Below are positions 10,403 to 18,667 of a DNA stretch of 64,000 nucleotides, piece after piece. The notes beneath the pieces are model-generated. The model ran no database searches. It was not told where the DNA came from and was given only the letters and a program-made list of their open reading frames with translations. Source of the DNA: Oceanobacter mangrovi. GTDB lineage: Bacteria > Pseudomonadota > Gammaproteobacteria > Pseudomonadales > Oceanobacteraceae. Numbering within the stretch: the first letter of the stretch is position 1; every line of letters starts with the position of its first letter. Both the position numbers and the translations under genes were made by a program. The stretch is from positions 436,001-500,000 of the forward strand of contig NZ_JAHXZR010000002.1 of NCBI RefSeq assembly GCF_019740315.1. The letters are read 5' to 3'.

Positions 10403-11326
10403 ATGAAAAAAATAACCACTGCGGCACTGATGTTGACGCTCGCCAGTGCCCTGTCTGGAGCGCTGGTCAGCCCCGCGTTGGCAGATAATCCTGATCTGGA
10501 TTTACAGGTCTCGTTTGACATGGTGCTGACTGCCATGCCGGATGTGGCAGACCAGTATGTGCAGCTGCAGCGGGATGTTGAACAGCTGCAGACCCTGCAA
10601 AAAGAAGCCATGCGGAATCAGCGGTTTGCCATGATGCGTTATGGCCAGTACGACGAAAAATCGCAGAACGATTACAACCTCAATGATTCGTTCCGGCTGT
10701 TTCGCCAGCTGGATCAGAAGGAAGTGCAGCAAAGCATTCGTGCCAGCAGCCGTGACCTCAACCGGGTGCAACGTAAACTGGATGAACGGCTGGCAGAACT
10801 GGCTGAACTGAAGCAGCAGGTCAAGCTGGCTTATATTCGTCAGAACATGCTGTCGGAAGACCAGCTTAAACAGCGCATGCTGGACGGTGAACCGGTTTCA
10901 CTGTTACCAAGCCAACACACCATGGTGCTGAACTTCCTCAAGCAGCTGGCCGACAAGCCGGAGCAACTGGCCAAAGCACTGGAAAACCCGGGGGTCAGTG
11001 AAATCTTGCCAGACAACATCAAGGAACAGCTGCAGGTGTTCCGGGATTCCGGCGTGCCGTTACAGCAGGCGCTGGCCCGTCCGCGGATTATGGAAGTGGT
11101 GATCAACAACCTCACGGTGCCGATGGTTGCCAGCCGTGCTGACCAGGCCGATCAACAGGTGATCAGTGTCTATCGATCGGAAACCGCCTTTGCGGATCTG
11201 GACCCGGCGCTGGCGCCGATGACGCTGGGCAGTTTTATCGACGCCCAGGTATTTGAGATCAACGATCTGGTTGAGCTCTACGATCTTCCCGTGCCATCGC
11301 GGGATGTTATTGAAGCCACCCAATAA
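10403..11326 (+). CDS. Secreted coiled-coil protein, unrecognised
   Basis: 307 residues. It starts with a clear Sec signal peptide (MKKITTAALMLTLASALSG, cleavage after about ALA at residues 25-27). No family was recognised. Residues about 45-150 are rich in Q, L, E and R with heptad-like spacing, suggesting long alpha-helices or a coiled coil. The C-terminal half is mixed, with Pro-containing loops. It lies 52 bases after the giant lipoprotein gene and 18 bases before the DUF560-like outer-membrane gene, so the three are probably co-transcribed. A periplasmic chaperone or adaptor holding the giant lipoprotein in an export-competent state would fit its position and helical character, but this is only inference from context. 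Confidence 0.75.
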   Translation: MKKITTAALMLTLASALSGALVSPALADNPDLDLQVSFDMVLTAMPDVADQYVQLQRDVEQLQTLQKEAMRNQRFAMMRYGQYDEKSQNDYNLNDSFRLFRQLDQKEVQQSIRASSRDLNRVQRKLDERLAELAELKQQVKLAYIRQNMLSEDQLKQRMLDGEPVSLLPSQHTMVLNFLKQLADKPEQLAKALENPGVSEILPDNIKEQLQVFRDSGVPLQQALARPRIMEVVINNLTVPMVASRADQADQQVISVYRSETAFADLDPALAPMTLGSFIDAQVFEINDLVELYDLPVPSRDVIEATQ

Positions 11327-11344
11327 TCGTTGCCGGGTCATCAC

Positions 11345-12742
11345 ATGAAAGTACAAACATCAGTTTCCTCCCGGTTGCGTCCGTTGTTGACGAAGGTTTC
11401 TGCGCTGACAGTAGCCGTCGCCGCAACCACGATTTCAATCACTGCCAGTGCCGATGCGCCCGACTGGCAGCAGTTTTCGGTCAGTCAGTTGAATGACCGT
11501 ATTATGGCGGCCACCAAGGCAATCAATGCCCGCGAATACGCCGAAGCCTGCAGTGAACTGCGGATTCTGCCGCAGGACGTTGATAGCCGTCAGCCGCAAC
11601 TGACCTACAACATCTGGTTCCTGCTGGGGCAGTGTCATGCCGGGCTGGGGCTGTTTGAAGAAGCGCGCGATTATTTTATCAAGGTCGTTGACGCGGACCC
11701 GACTGCTGCGCGGCCACGGCTCGATCTGGCGATGGTGCAGCAGTATCTGGGCGACTATGACGCAGCCAATGACCAATACGACTACCTGCTGGATGTTGCT
11801 GAGCTGGATGAGCCGGTGCATGACAAGGTCGAGGAGATTTACGATCAACGCCCGGATGCACTGAAATATTACTTCGAAGCCGGTTTTGGCATCATCAACG
11901 ACAGTAACGTCAACTATGGCCCGGACGCCGAAGTACTGACCATCTATGGCACCGATCTGGCGCTGAACAGCCAGTCGCGACCGATCTCAAGTTCAGGCAG
12001 CAAGCTGGATCTGAATCTGTCTGCCGAGAAGTTGCTGAGTCGTTATGCGCGGGTGTCGGCCGGACTTTCCATTGAGCAGATCAGCTATTCCGAAGACAGC
12101 GGTTTTGACAGTCGTATGGTCGACTTGCACGCCGCCTATCGGCACAAGCTGTGGTCGGGCGAATACATGATTCAGCCACGTTATGTGGATGTGTCGCTGG
12201 GGTCAGAATCGTTGTTTAACGTCATGGCGCTGGAAGGGGCTTATGCCTGGCTGCAAACCAACAACCTGCGTTTAACCGGCACGGGCAGTTACAAGAACTA
12301 TTCCTACAGCATCGACAGCGATCGCAACACCAGTGAGATGGGGCTGCAGTTTCTGACCAACTACCGGATGAATAGCAAGCTGTTGCTCAATAGCCGTCTG
12401 GGTTACAGCCAGGGCAGTGCGGCAGTCGATGCCTACAGTTACAGCGATATGCTGCTGGCGTTAGGGTTTGATTATGCGCTGATGCCGAATCTGTTGCTGA
12501 CGGTGAATTTCGAGACCAGTCAGACGGCGTATTCCGGCACGCTGGAAGCGTTCGATACTACCCGTAGTGATACCCGAACCCGTTTCAGCAGCGAGCTGAG
12601 CTATAACCTGCAGGGATTGGGCAGTTGGGGCAAGCGCTTCACGGTTGACCTGGGCATGCGTAACTACACCAACTCATCCAATGTGGCGCTGTATGAAAAC
12701 AGTCGTAACCAGACCTGGGTGACGTTGCGAGCGACTTTGTAA
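11345..12742 (+). CDS. TPR plus beta-barrel outer-membrane protein, Slam/DUF560-like
   Basis: 465 residues. A signal peptide covers about the first 38 residues, ending near ITASADA. Residues 45-150 contain TPR-like helices (the segment with NIWFLLGQCHAGLG and the DPTAARPRLDLA motif). From about residue 175 the sequence becomes alternating aromatic/polar beta-strands beginning FEAGFGIINDSNVNYGP and ending in TWVTLRATL, as expected for an outer-membrane barrel. This layout and the DSNVNY motif match the surface lipoprotein assembly modifier family (DUF560), whose known members move lipoproteins to the cell surface. The immediate neighbour being a giant lipoprotein fits that role. Start: ATG 11345 is preferred over an upstream TTG at 11330; the ribosome-binding site is weak. 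The substrate assignment is inference. Confidence 0.75.
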   Translation: MKVQTSVSSRLRPLLTKVSALTVAVAATTISITASADAPDWQQFSVSQLNDRIMAATKAINAREYAEACSELRILPQDVDSRQPQLTYNIWFLLGQCHAGLGLFEEARDYFIKVVDADPTAARPRLDLAMVQQYLGDYDAANDQYDYLLDVAELDEPVHDKVEEIYDQRPDALKYYFEAGFGIINDSNVNYGPDAEVLTIYGTDLALNSQSRPISSSGSKLDLNLSAEKLLSRYARVSAGLSIEQISYSEDSGFDSRMVDLHAAYRHKLWSGEYMIQPRYVDVSLGSESLFNVMALEGAYAWLQTNNLRLTGTGSYKNYSYSIDSDRNTSEMGLQFLTNYRMNSKLLLNSRLGYSQGSAAVDAYSYSDMLLALGFDYALMPNLLLTVNFETSQTAYSGTLEAFDTTRSDTRTRFSSELSYNLQGLGSWGKRFTVDLGMRNYTNSSNVALYENSRNQTWVTLRATL

Positions 12743-12770
12743 CGAAGGCATCGCCCGTGAGAGAGCCAGT

Positions 12771-12789
12771 TGCGGGCTACGTGCCCGCA
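12771..12789. terminator. Stem-loop between convergent genes
   Basis: A perfect 7-base stem, TGCGGGC (12771-12777) and GCCCGCA (12783-12789), with a 5-base loop lies between the convergent barrel gene and EamA gene. A short T-rich stretch follows on the plus strand. It probably helps end transcription of the lipoprotein operon. Confidence 0.4.
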
Positions 12790-12819
12790 TCAAGGATTTT
12801 GGAGTACACCCGCAGCAAA

Positions 12820-13734
12820 TTATTCCAGCGGCAACACTGCTGGACGTTTGGCCAGCGCTTTGCCGGACAAATACCAGAACACCGCCAGCAAGACCACCGA
12901 GCCGCCCACCAGGGTGGCGATATCAACGTGTTCATCGTAAAACCACCATACCCAGACTGGTGCCAGCACCACGTCGAGCATTGAAATCAGTGCCGCTTCA
13001 GCGGATCCGATGCGGCGACTGCCAGCTAGTACCAGTACGTAGGCCAGGCCGGTACTGAACGCGCCGTACAACATGGCCCCGAGCAATCCTTGCGCTGACG
13101 GGATGGAAAACTCGACGAAGGGCAAGGCAAACAGAATCGAGAACAAGCCGCCCATCAATACACAAAACGGAGTGTTCAAATTCTGATAACGTCGGGCGAT
13201 CACAAGCTGTGAAGCAAAAGTCGCTGTCATTACCAGCGCTGCCAGATAACCCCACAAATCACTGCCGCTGAAGCCACCACCGACGGCAATAATGACTCCG
13301 GCCATGGCTGCCAGACCACAAATTATAAACAGCCGGCTAACTCTTTCCCGCAGCCACAGAAAGGCAAACAAACCGGCCAGAAACGGCAAGGTCGCATAAA
13401 TGGTCATTACGTTGGCAACGCTGGTCCAGCTCAGTGAGGCAACATAAAAAATCGAGGCAACCGCAATCGCCGTTGATGACAGCAATTCCGGCTTGCCAAA
13501 CCTGAGCCGGGGGTTTCCGCCAGTGCCTGCTGAACTGCGCTGCTTGCGACGCTGTAACCACCATGCCAGCACCAGGTAGGCGGCCATGGTGGCGACGGTG
13601 AAAATCGAACGCCAGACCACAAATAGCCATACCTCCATGCCATCTGCGACGCGCACGAACAGGCCTGCGGTACTCCATAAAATGGTTGATATAACGACCA
13701 GCAACAGGCCGGTTTGATAGGGCGTCAGGTTCAT
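12820..13734 (-). CDS. EamA/DMT-family transporter
   Basis: 304 residues with about ten hydrophobic segments in two halves. Features typical of EamA-type drug/metabolite transporters are visible: an N-terminal helix with STILWSTAGLFVR, a middle LPFLAGLFAFLWLRERVS segment closing the first repeat, and in the second repeat AEAALISMLDVVLAPVWVWW followed by a short acidic/aromatic loop. It would sit in the inner membrane as a metabolite exporter or importer; the substrate cannot be told from sequence. It is monocistronic, convergent with the lipoprotein operon and about 290 bases from xthA. Confidence 0.85.
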   Translation of the reverse strand: MNLTPYQTGLLLVVISTILWSTAGLFVRVADGMEVWLFVVWRSIFTVATMAAYLVLAWWLQRRKQRSSAGTGGNPRLRFGKPELLSSTAIAVASIFYVASLSWTSVANVMTIYATLPFLAGLFAFLWLRERVSRLFIICGLAAMAGVIIAVGGGFSGSDLWGYLAALVMTATFASQLVIARRYQNLNTPFCVLMGGLFSILFALPFVEFSIPSAQGLLGAMLYGAFSTGLAYVLVLAGSRRIGSAEAALISMLDVVLAPVWVWWFYDEHVDIATLVGGSVVLLAVFWYLSGKALAKRPAVLPLE

Positions 13735-13982
13735 GGTGCCACTCTTTTGGATAATGAGCGGAATCTAACGCTGACAACGAGTTTGGATGCCCGGAAATAC
13801 GACAACCTGTGGCCTTTTTACGACCTGGATTTATGAATTATTTTGCTGGTCTGGAGTAGTAAATTGGATCGTCTGTAAGGCCCGCTTTAATGGCGGATAA
13901 AACGGCGATCAACCGCTGCCTTCAGCAAAAAAACGGCGGTGGGGTTAAGGCACAAGGAGGGCTACAAGGGGAAGGGCAAAAC

Positions 13983-14011
13983 CATTACCGGGCAGAGCTC
14001 ACCCGATAATG
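13983..14011 (-). terminator. Stem-loop downstream of xthA
   Basis: CATTACCGGG (13983-13992) pairs with CCCGATAATG (14002-14011) with one wobble. Read on the minus strand it follows the xthA stop by about 14 bases and is trailed by TTTT, so it is probably the xthA terminator. Confidence 0.5.
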
Positions 14012-14024
14012 GCTGCGCATCAGA

Positions 14025-14837
14025 TCAGTCGAATTTCGACCAGATCGGCGCGTGATCAGAGGGTTTTTCCAGGCCGCGAATATCGTAGCTGACGCCTGCT
14101 GCCGAACACTCGTCCAGTAAGGGTTGGGTAACCAGAATGTGGTCAATGCGCAGACCACGTTTGGGATCGTCTTCAAAGCCCTTGGAGCGGTAATCGAACC
14201 AGCTGTAGAAATCCGTGCTGTCCGGGTACAGCTTGCGATAGCTGTCGAACAGCCCCCAGCCGAGCAGCTTGTCGTACCACTCGCGTTCTTCCGGCAGGAA
14301 CGAACACTTGCCCTGTTTCAGCCAACGCTTGCGGTTGGGCTCACCAATACCGATGTCGATGTCGGCCGGCGAAATGTTCATATCACCCATCACCAGTACT
14401 CGGTCGGTAGGTGCAAAGTTCTCTGCCAGATAACGCATCAGGTCGGCGTAGAACTTTTCCTTGGCCGGAAACTTGGTTTCGTGATCGCGGCTTTCGCCCT
14501 GGGGGAAATAGCCATTCAGTACGTCGATGGTTTTGCCATCGATTTCGTAACGGGCGTGAATCAGTCGCTTCTGGGATTCTTCATCGTCCCACGGCCAGCC
14601 TTTCTGGACGAATACTGGCTTGCTCTTGCTGACCAACGCAACGCCGTAGTGACTTTTCTGGCCAAAATGTTCGACGTGCCAGCCGAGCGATTCAACATCG
14701 GCAAGCGGGAACTGCTCGTCGTGAACCTTGATTTCCTGCAAGCCCATAATGTCCGGGTCGAGCTGTTCGCGGATGGCTTCCAGCTGGTGCTGGCGGGCGC
14801 GAATGCCGTTGATGTTAAAGCTGACGATGGTGGTCAT
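14025..14837 (-). CDS. xthA: Exodeoxyribonuclease III
   Basis: 270 residues, the usual length for XthA. This enzyme is the AP endonuclease / 3'-5' exonuclease of base-excision repair and acts on abasic DNA in the cytoplasm. All signature motifs of the exonuclease III branch are visible: FNINGIRAR at the N-terminus, LQEIKV with the metal-binding Glu, [13 protein letters not shown], the [14 protein letters not shown] segment with catalytic Asp and Asn, [12 protein letters not shown], and the terminal SDHAPIW with the catalytic His. The start ATG at 14837 matches the family's N-terminus. The gene stands alone; a palindromic repeat lies between it and the lipase gene. Confidence 0.97.
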   Translation of the reverse strand: MTTIVSFNINGIRARQHQLEAIREQLDPDIMGLQEIKVHDEQFPLADVESLGWHVEHFGQKSHYGVALVSKSKPVFVQKGWPWDDEESQKRLIHARYEIDGKTIDVLNGYFPQGESRDHETKFPAKEKFYADLMRYLAENFAPTDRVLVMGDMNISPADIDIGIGEPNRKRWLKQGKCSFLPEEREWYDKLLGWGLFDSYRKLYPDSTDFYSWFDYRSKGFEDDPKRGLRIDHILVTQPLLDECSAAGVSYDIRGLEKPSDHAPIWSKFD

Positions 14838-14965
14838 GGCGCGATTCCAATCAGTCTGAATTCAAAGCGCCGCAGTGTAACACCCTTACATAAACATCGC
14901 AGGCTGGCACACGCCGCTTGCCGTCGTAATGCCGTTCACTTAACCGGCTTGGTCTGGAGCGGAGT

Positions 14966-15013
14966 GCAGGCGTCCCGCCTGCATACCAGCTGTGATGCGG
15001 GCGGGACGCCCGC
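14966..15013. repeat. REP-like palindromic element
   Basis: A 19-base inverted repeat with two mismatches, GCAGGCGTCCCGCCTGCAT (14966-14984) and ATGCGGGCGGGACGCCCGC (14995-15013), is separated by 10 bases. It lies in the gap between xthA and the lipase stop. Elements with a GCGGGACGCCCGC core are dispersed in many proteobacterial genomes and often give rise to spurious short ORFs. Confidence 0.65.
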
Positions 15014-15038
15014 GCTCCCGCTTTCCATGAATGATGCG

Positions 15039-16103
15039 TCAGTTCACCGCGTTAAACAGGGTTTCTGACATGCTGTAATCAGCGGAGTTGGCCACTGTGT
15101 TGTAGGTGCTTTTCCACAACCACCAACCAGAAGTTGTGGTCTGGGTTTGCAGGCTGACGTTAACGCCATCCCCGACGCTGACACTGGCGTTCACATAGCT
15201 GAGGGTGTTGCCGGTCTGGTCGCCGATAGTGCCGCCGTGGTGCGTATCGTCACCCATCAATACCGGGTAATAGTTATATCGCAGCGACGCAGGTGCGGAA
15301 ACGCTGGTGGCTTCGCCGTCCAGCGCCCGATAGCTGACGCAGGAGTCGTAACTGGCTTGCGACGGTGATCCGCAGGACGAGTGCATTGACACTACGCCAT
15401 CATCGGTACCGGGAATGTAGAGGTCGGTGGTGCCCAGATATTCACTGCCGCCGCCAACAAAACGCAGACGTGGCTCAGCCGATGGTGCGGTGGCCAGATT
15501 ACGGGCATTGGCCGGGCGCAAATCATGCAGAACCCCAAGCTCAGCTCCGCTGGGATCAAACCCCAGCCACAGCGTTAACATACCGCGTACGGCACTGCTG
15601 ACCAGACCGCTGCCATCAATGGCATCAACCGCCAGATCCGCCAGCTCAGAGCCACCGCCGGCACCGGCAAAGTCGAACACGGCGAGAATATTCAGCGGCT
15701 GATAACCGGCGGCTGCGGTCCAGATGTCCTGATTTTCCAGCATATAGCGAGTCACCAGATCACCGGTTGAATGCGTCACGATGACACAACCGTCATTACA
15801 GAAGCCGCTACTGGCCCAATCAATCACCTTGTTGTAGGCGCGTTCGGCAATGCCGTCTTCAATCCGTTCCTTGGAGCTCCAGTCGAGCCGGTCATCTCCG
15901 TATTGGCCCCAGAAATCGGTCCAGTATTCATCAGCATCGCTGCTGACCCTGGCTTCTGAGACCGAGTCCGACATGATTTGGTAAGGGCTGAAGCCGTGTA
16001 CCAGAATCAGGTTTTTACCCGCCAGCTGCGCTTGTGTTGGCAAGCTGGCCAGTGCCAGCGCGCCAACACACAAGGCGGGTGTGAGTTGCTTCAGGTAGTT
16101 CAT
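15039..16103 (-). CDS. Secreted lipase-like alpha/beta hydrolase
   Basis: 354 residues. A signal peptide (MNYLKQLTPALCVGALALAS, cleavage near TQA at 23-25) is followed by an alpha/beta-hydrolase fold. The oxyanion HG lies in LILVHGF (residues about 32-38). The nucleophile elbow VTHSTGD gives Ser112, a G-to-T variant of GxSxG. Candidate acid and His are in the GTDDGVVSM and DDTHHGG segments. Cysteine pairs (CNDGC and later) fit an extracellular disulfide-bonded enzyme. It probably hydrolyses lipids or esters outside the cell. It follows the 398-residue protein gene by 83 bases on the same strand, so the two may be co-expressed. No LifO-type foldase is recognisable. Confidence 0.8.
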   Translation of the reverse strand: MNYLKQLTPALCVGALALASLPTQAQLAGKNLILVHGFSPYQIMSDSVSEARVSSDADEYWTDFWGQYGDDRLDWSSKERIEDGIAERAYNKVIDWASSGFCNDGCVIVTHSTGDLVTRYMLENQDIWTAAAGYQPLNILAVFDFAGAGGGSELADLAVDAIDGSGLVSSAVRGMLTLWLGFDPSGAELGVLHDLRPANARNLATAPSAEPRLRFVGGGSEYLGTTDLYIPGTDDGVVSMHSSCGSPSQASYDSCVSYRALDGEATSVSAPASLRYNYYPVLMGDDTHHGGTIGDQTGNTLSYVNASVSVGDGVNVSLQTQTTTSGWWLWKSTYNTVANSADYSMSETLFNAVN

Positions 16104-16186
16104 CGTGGTGCTCCCTCTAATAATGTGGGGATTTTGGGGGGTAGTGCACTCTCAGGTGCGGGTGCAGGAAGTTTTCGGAAGGTGAT

Positions 16187-17383
16187 CTAGCTGGCCGGGG
16201 CCTTGCCGCTGAGGGCTTGCAGAAATTCCAGTCGCGCCTGAGCCTGCTGATTCTGGTAAGGCTCGTTGCTGAAATCCTCTGGATTGACGGTTGGCAGGGC
16301 ATAGTCTGGTTGCTGGCTGTCGCCCCACAGCGTCGGGCTACCGGGGCGAGCAGGGACGTTACGCAGCTGGAAACTGCCTAACCACAAACCTTGTGCTTGT
16401 GATAGCTGGTGCAACAATGATCCCCACGCCCGCAGGTCTATGGTGCCGGTGGACGTTTTTAGCTGCTGTTTGCCTTGCAGGTAACCAATCGGGCGTTTGT
16501 CAGCGTCGTACAGCACAGCGCCAAGTTTGTAATAGCCCTTCTGAGCCTGTTCAAGTTGCACCGGGATCACCAGTTCGTTGCCGTCCTGCCATGGGCGGCC
16601 AACACCTGTGATCACCGCGGCCAGCTCGATCAGCCGAAACGGTGTGCTTTGGATAAAGTGCTGACCATCGGAGAGCGTGATTTCAGCCGTCAGGTTCAGT
16701 TCACTGGGCCAGCTGCGCTGGCCTTCAAACTGGCTGCGCCAGCTTTGTGTTGAACTGGTGGCGGCTTCCCGGTTGATTGCGGGGGCGGGTTGTTGGCTGT
16801 CAGAAGTGATCTGCCCGAGCGCCGAAAACAGGCCGTTATCACCACTGCGGCGGGTTTTGAGGGTTTGCAGAATACGGTTGTCGCTGTCGCGCACCGACAT
16901 TCTCACCGAACCAATGGCGGCTAAAACCCCTGAGTCACCCGAGATGCTGGTGAGCGATTCAATCGGTTGGTCGAAGGTGTGGCGGTAAGCCGATACTTCA
17001 ACGCTGATCTTCAGCGGCAGTCCTGCTGGAGTCAGGTCGCGACGGTTGCTGCTGGCGGCGTTGGGATACAGCAGGTCGGTCTGGAATTGATCCAGCGGTA
17101 CGGAATAGTCTGGATACTGGCTGACCTGCTGATAACCGCTTGCGATCAACGCGACGCTGGTTTTCAGGGCGGTTACAGCATCGACAGCGGTAGCCGGGTT
17201 GGCAGCTGGTGCAGCCGGGGCTGTGGGTGGTGATGATGCCTGCCAGCTTGACTGCTTGGTATTGCCTACCGTTGCACTGGATTCATTAATCATCTGAATG
17301 GGATCAAACCACCAGTGCCCGACACTTATGGCAGCAACGGCCGTCGCCAGTACCGTCAGCGTTTTGTACATCGTCTTTTTCAT
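16187..17383 (-). CDS. Membrane-anchored/secreted protein of unknown function
   Basis: 398 residues, not recognised. The N-terminus (MKKTMYKTLTVLATAVAAIS) is a signal peptide or uncleaved anchor. A low-complexity Ala/Pro/Thr linker follows (residues about 50-70), then a mostly beta-rich region. Notable segments are LPLKISVEVSAYRHTFDQPI, VRMSVRDSDNRILQTLKTRR, LNLTAEITLSDGQHFIQSTP, and a repeat-like KLGAVLYDADKRPIGYLQGK. It looks like a periplasmic or surface-exposed beta-sandwich protein. It sits directly upstream of the lipase gene on the same strand, which suggests a partner or co-regulated accessory; the function is otherwise unknown. Confidence 0.7.
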   Translation of the reverse strand: MKKTMYKTLTVLATAVAAISVGHWWFDPIQMINESSATVGNTKQSSWQASSPPTAPAAPAANPATAVDAVTALKTSVALIASGYQQVSQYPDYSVPLDQFQTDLLYPNAASSNRRDLTPAGLPLKISVEVSAYRHTFDQPIESLTSISGDSGVLAAIGSVRMSVRDSDNRILQTLKTRRSGDNGLFSALGQITSDSQQPAPAINREAATSSTQSWRSQFEGQRSWPSELNLTAEITLSDGQHFIQSTPFRLIELAAVITGVGRPWQDGNELVIPVQLEQAQKGYYKLGAVLYDADKRPIGYLQGKQQLKTSTGTIDLRAWGSLLHQLSQAQGLWLGSFQLRNVPARPGSPTLWGDSQQPDYALPTVNPEDFSNEPYQNQQAQARLEFLQALSGKAPAS

Positions 17384-17800
17384 TATTGTTATTTGACCTC
17401 TGGCTGCCGGTTGCTGTTAGCAGACGACATCCTGATAGGGTTTTATGAACGATATAAGACGCATCGTGGACGCTTCTGAGACAGCTGACAAATATGAGGA
17501 ATAAGCCACTATCTGTGGATGTGCAGACGGTTTACATCATGCTTCAGAGGGATTTTTATTGCCGTTTTGGCAATAAATGCTGGGTGCCCAAGCGAACTGT
17601 GGCGAATATTTCAAACCGCTTGATGTTCCGGTAAAAGAGGCAGGCTGGCGCTTCGCTGTTTGGTAACAATATGTGAGCGACGGCCACACGCAGATGGCGT
17701 GGATTGGCTCTTAAAAGACACTCGATGGGCCAGTTGATGGCGCTATTGAGGTTCCGAAAGTATGAGCAGTAAGCTTGAGTACTGCTCATGGGGTACCGGA
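17384..17800. other. Intergenic region with two stem-loops
   Basis: This 417-base gap lies between the lipase-partner gene and tus. It contains a 9-base hairpin at 17555-17577 and a perfect 10-base one at 17762-17789. A 77-codon minus-strand frame exists but has no recognisable features or ribosome-binding site, so no gene is called. Confidence 0.5.
17762..17789 (-). terminator. Stem-loop downstream of tus
   Basis: ATGAGCAGTA (17762-17771) and TACTGCTCAT (17780-17789) form a perfect 10-base stem with an 8-base loop, starting 11 bases beyond the tus stop on the minus strand. The trailing T-tract is poor, so termination may be weak. Confidence 0.45.
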
Positions 17801-18667
17801 TCAGTCGTACAGAAAGGCTCTGATGGTCGGCAAATAAGGCTCATCGCTGATGCGGTTGTCGCCACGAGCCTGGCGAGTGCGGCCAGCTGGTGGCTCAGGC
17901 GCAATGGTGTTGTGCTGTGGTAGTGGCCCGTGAGCGTTGTCGGTGGGAATAAACAAGGGCAACGACAGGTTCATCGACTTACGTTGTACCGGCGTTTGCT
18001 GCTGGCTATCGCCAAATACCAGATTGGCTCGCACCACCGGTGCCAGGGTCTGGATTTGGGCCAATTGAGTGCCGCTGCTGAGCTGGCCAAGTTTGGCAAG
18101 CTGGATCTGGATATGCTCCTTGTGTTCACCGAACTCCAGCAGTTTGTCCTGCGCCTGCTGTAACGACAGCTTTTTGATGCTGCGGCCATTCACATACCAG
18201 CTGAAACCCACCTTGTTGGGAGCTTGCTCCAACAGCGGAATGTGGCGGAAGCACTGCTTCAGGTGAATGCGGGTCAGACCGGCTACTGCCAGCTTTTCAC
18301 GCAGTGGCGCTGGCTGTTCACAGAGGAACTCGTAACCGGCTGGCCAGCTTTCCTTGTCCTGCTTTTGCTCATTAACGATGGCACGGAAGTCGTCCTTGGC
18401 CTGGTTGATTTGCTGAATCAGCTCGACGCTGGTCTGGTCGGCCAGGATCAGACCGTGGCGGGAGCGGGTTTCACGGCCATCCTGCTGATCGCGATACCAG
18501 AGGTCGCTGAGCAGGTCGGTTGCGTATTGCAGGCTGTTGTAACCCAGCTGTTGCTCGGTCTGTTGCAGTGGCAACCAGTGGCTGGGTTGGCTGCGGTGTA
18601 AATGTTCGTTGAGTTCGGCCAGCAAGTGTTGCAGCTGCTGGAAGCGACTGACCAGTTCTGTTATCAC
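17801..18667 (-). CDS. tus: Tus-family replication terminus site-binding protein
   Basis: 288 residues from a GTG start, close to the 309 of E. coli Tus. Similarity to Tus is recognisable by eye along the length. The segment GFSWYVNGRSIKKLSLQQ matches the Tus FGWANKHIIKNL region. VRANLVFGDSQQ followed by LSLPLFI matches PIARVWYKGDQKQ and TPLIALI. The C-terminal LPTIRAFLYD matches LIIPRLHLYVAD. Tus binds Ter sites and blocks replication forks in one direction. The start follows from the context: GTGA at 18664-18667 overlaps the stop of the TerB-like gene, implying translational coupling, and the family N-terminus (a helix with LVSRFQQLQHLLAEL) begins just after it. Longer in-frame readings would run through the upstream gene. 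Assignment is by remembered family similarity, not by a search. Confidence 0.75.
   Translation of the reverse strand: MITELVSRFQQLQHLLAELNEHLHRSQPSHWLPLQQTEQQLGYNSLQYATDLLSDLWYRDQQDGRETRSRHGLILADQTSVELIQQINQAKDDFRAIVNEQKQDKESWPAGYEFLCEQPAPLREKLAVAGLTRIHLKQCFRHIPLLEQAPNKVGFSWYVNGRSIKKLSLQQAQDKLLEFGEHKEHIQIQLAKLGQLSSGTQLAQIQTLAPVVRANLVFGDSQQQTPVQRKSMNLSLPLFIPTDNAHGPLPQHNTIAPEPPAGRTRQARGDNRISDEPYLPTIRAFLYD
18536..18543 (+). other. Possible Ter-like core inside tus
   Basis: GTTGTAAC, the invariant core of enterobacterial Ter sites, is present here, with 13 of 16 positions of the wider AGNATGTTGTAAYTAA pattern matching if N is counted. It lies within the coding sequence for a GYNSLQ stretch, and an 8-base match is expected by chance about once in this window. 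Confidence 0.2.

Noticed and set aside
14124-15068. 314-codon plus-strand frame
   Set aside because: It lies antisense to xthA and runs into the REP-like palindrome; the xthA frame has all catalytic motifs.
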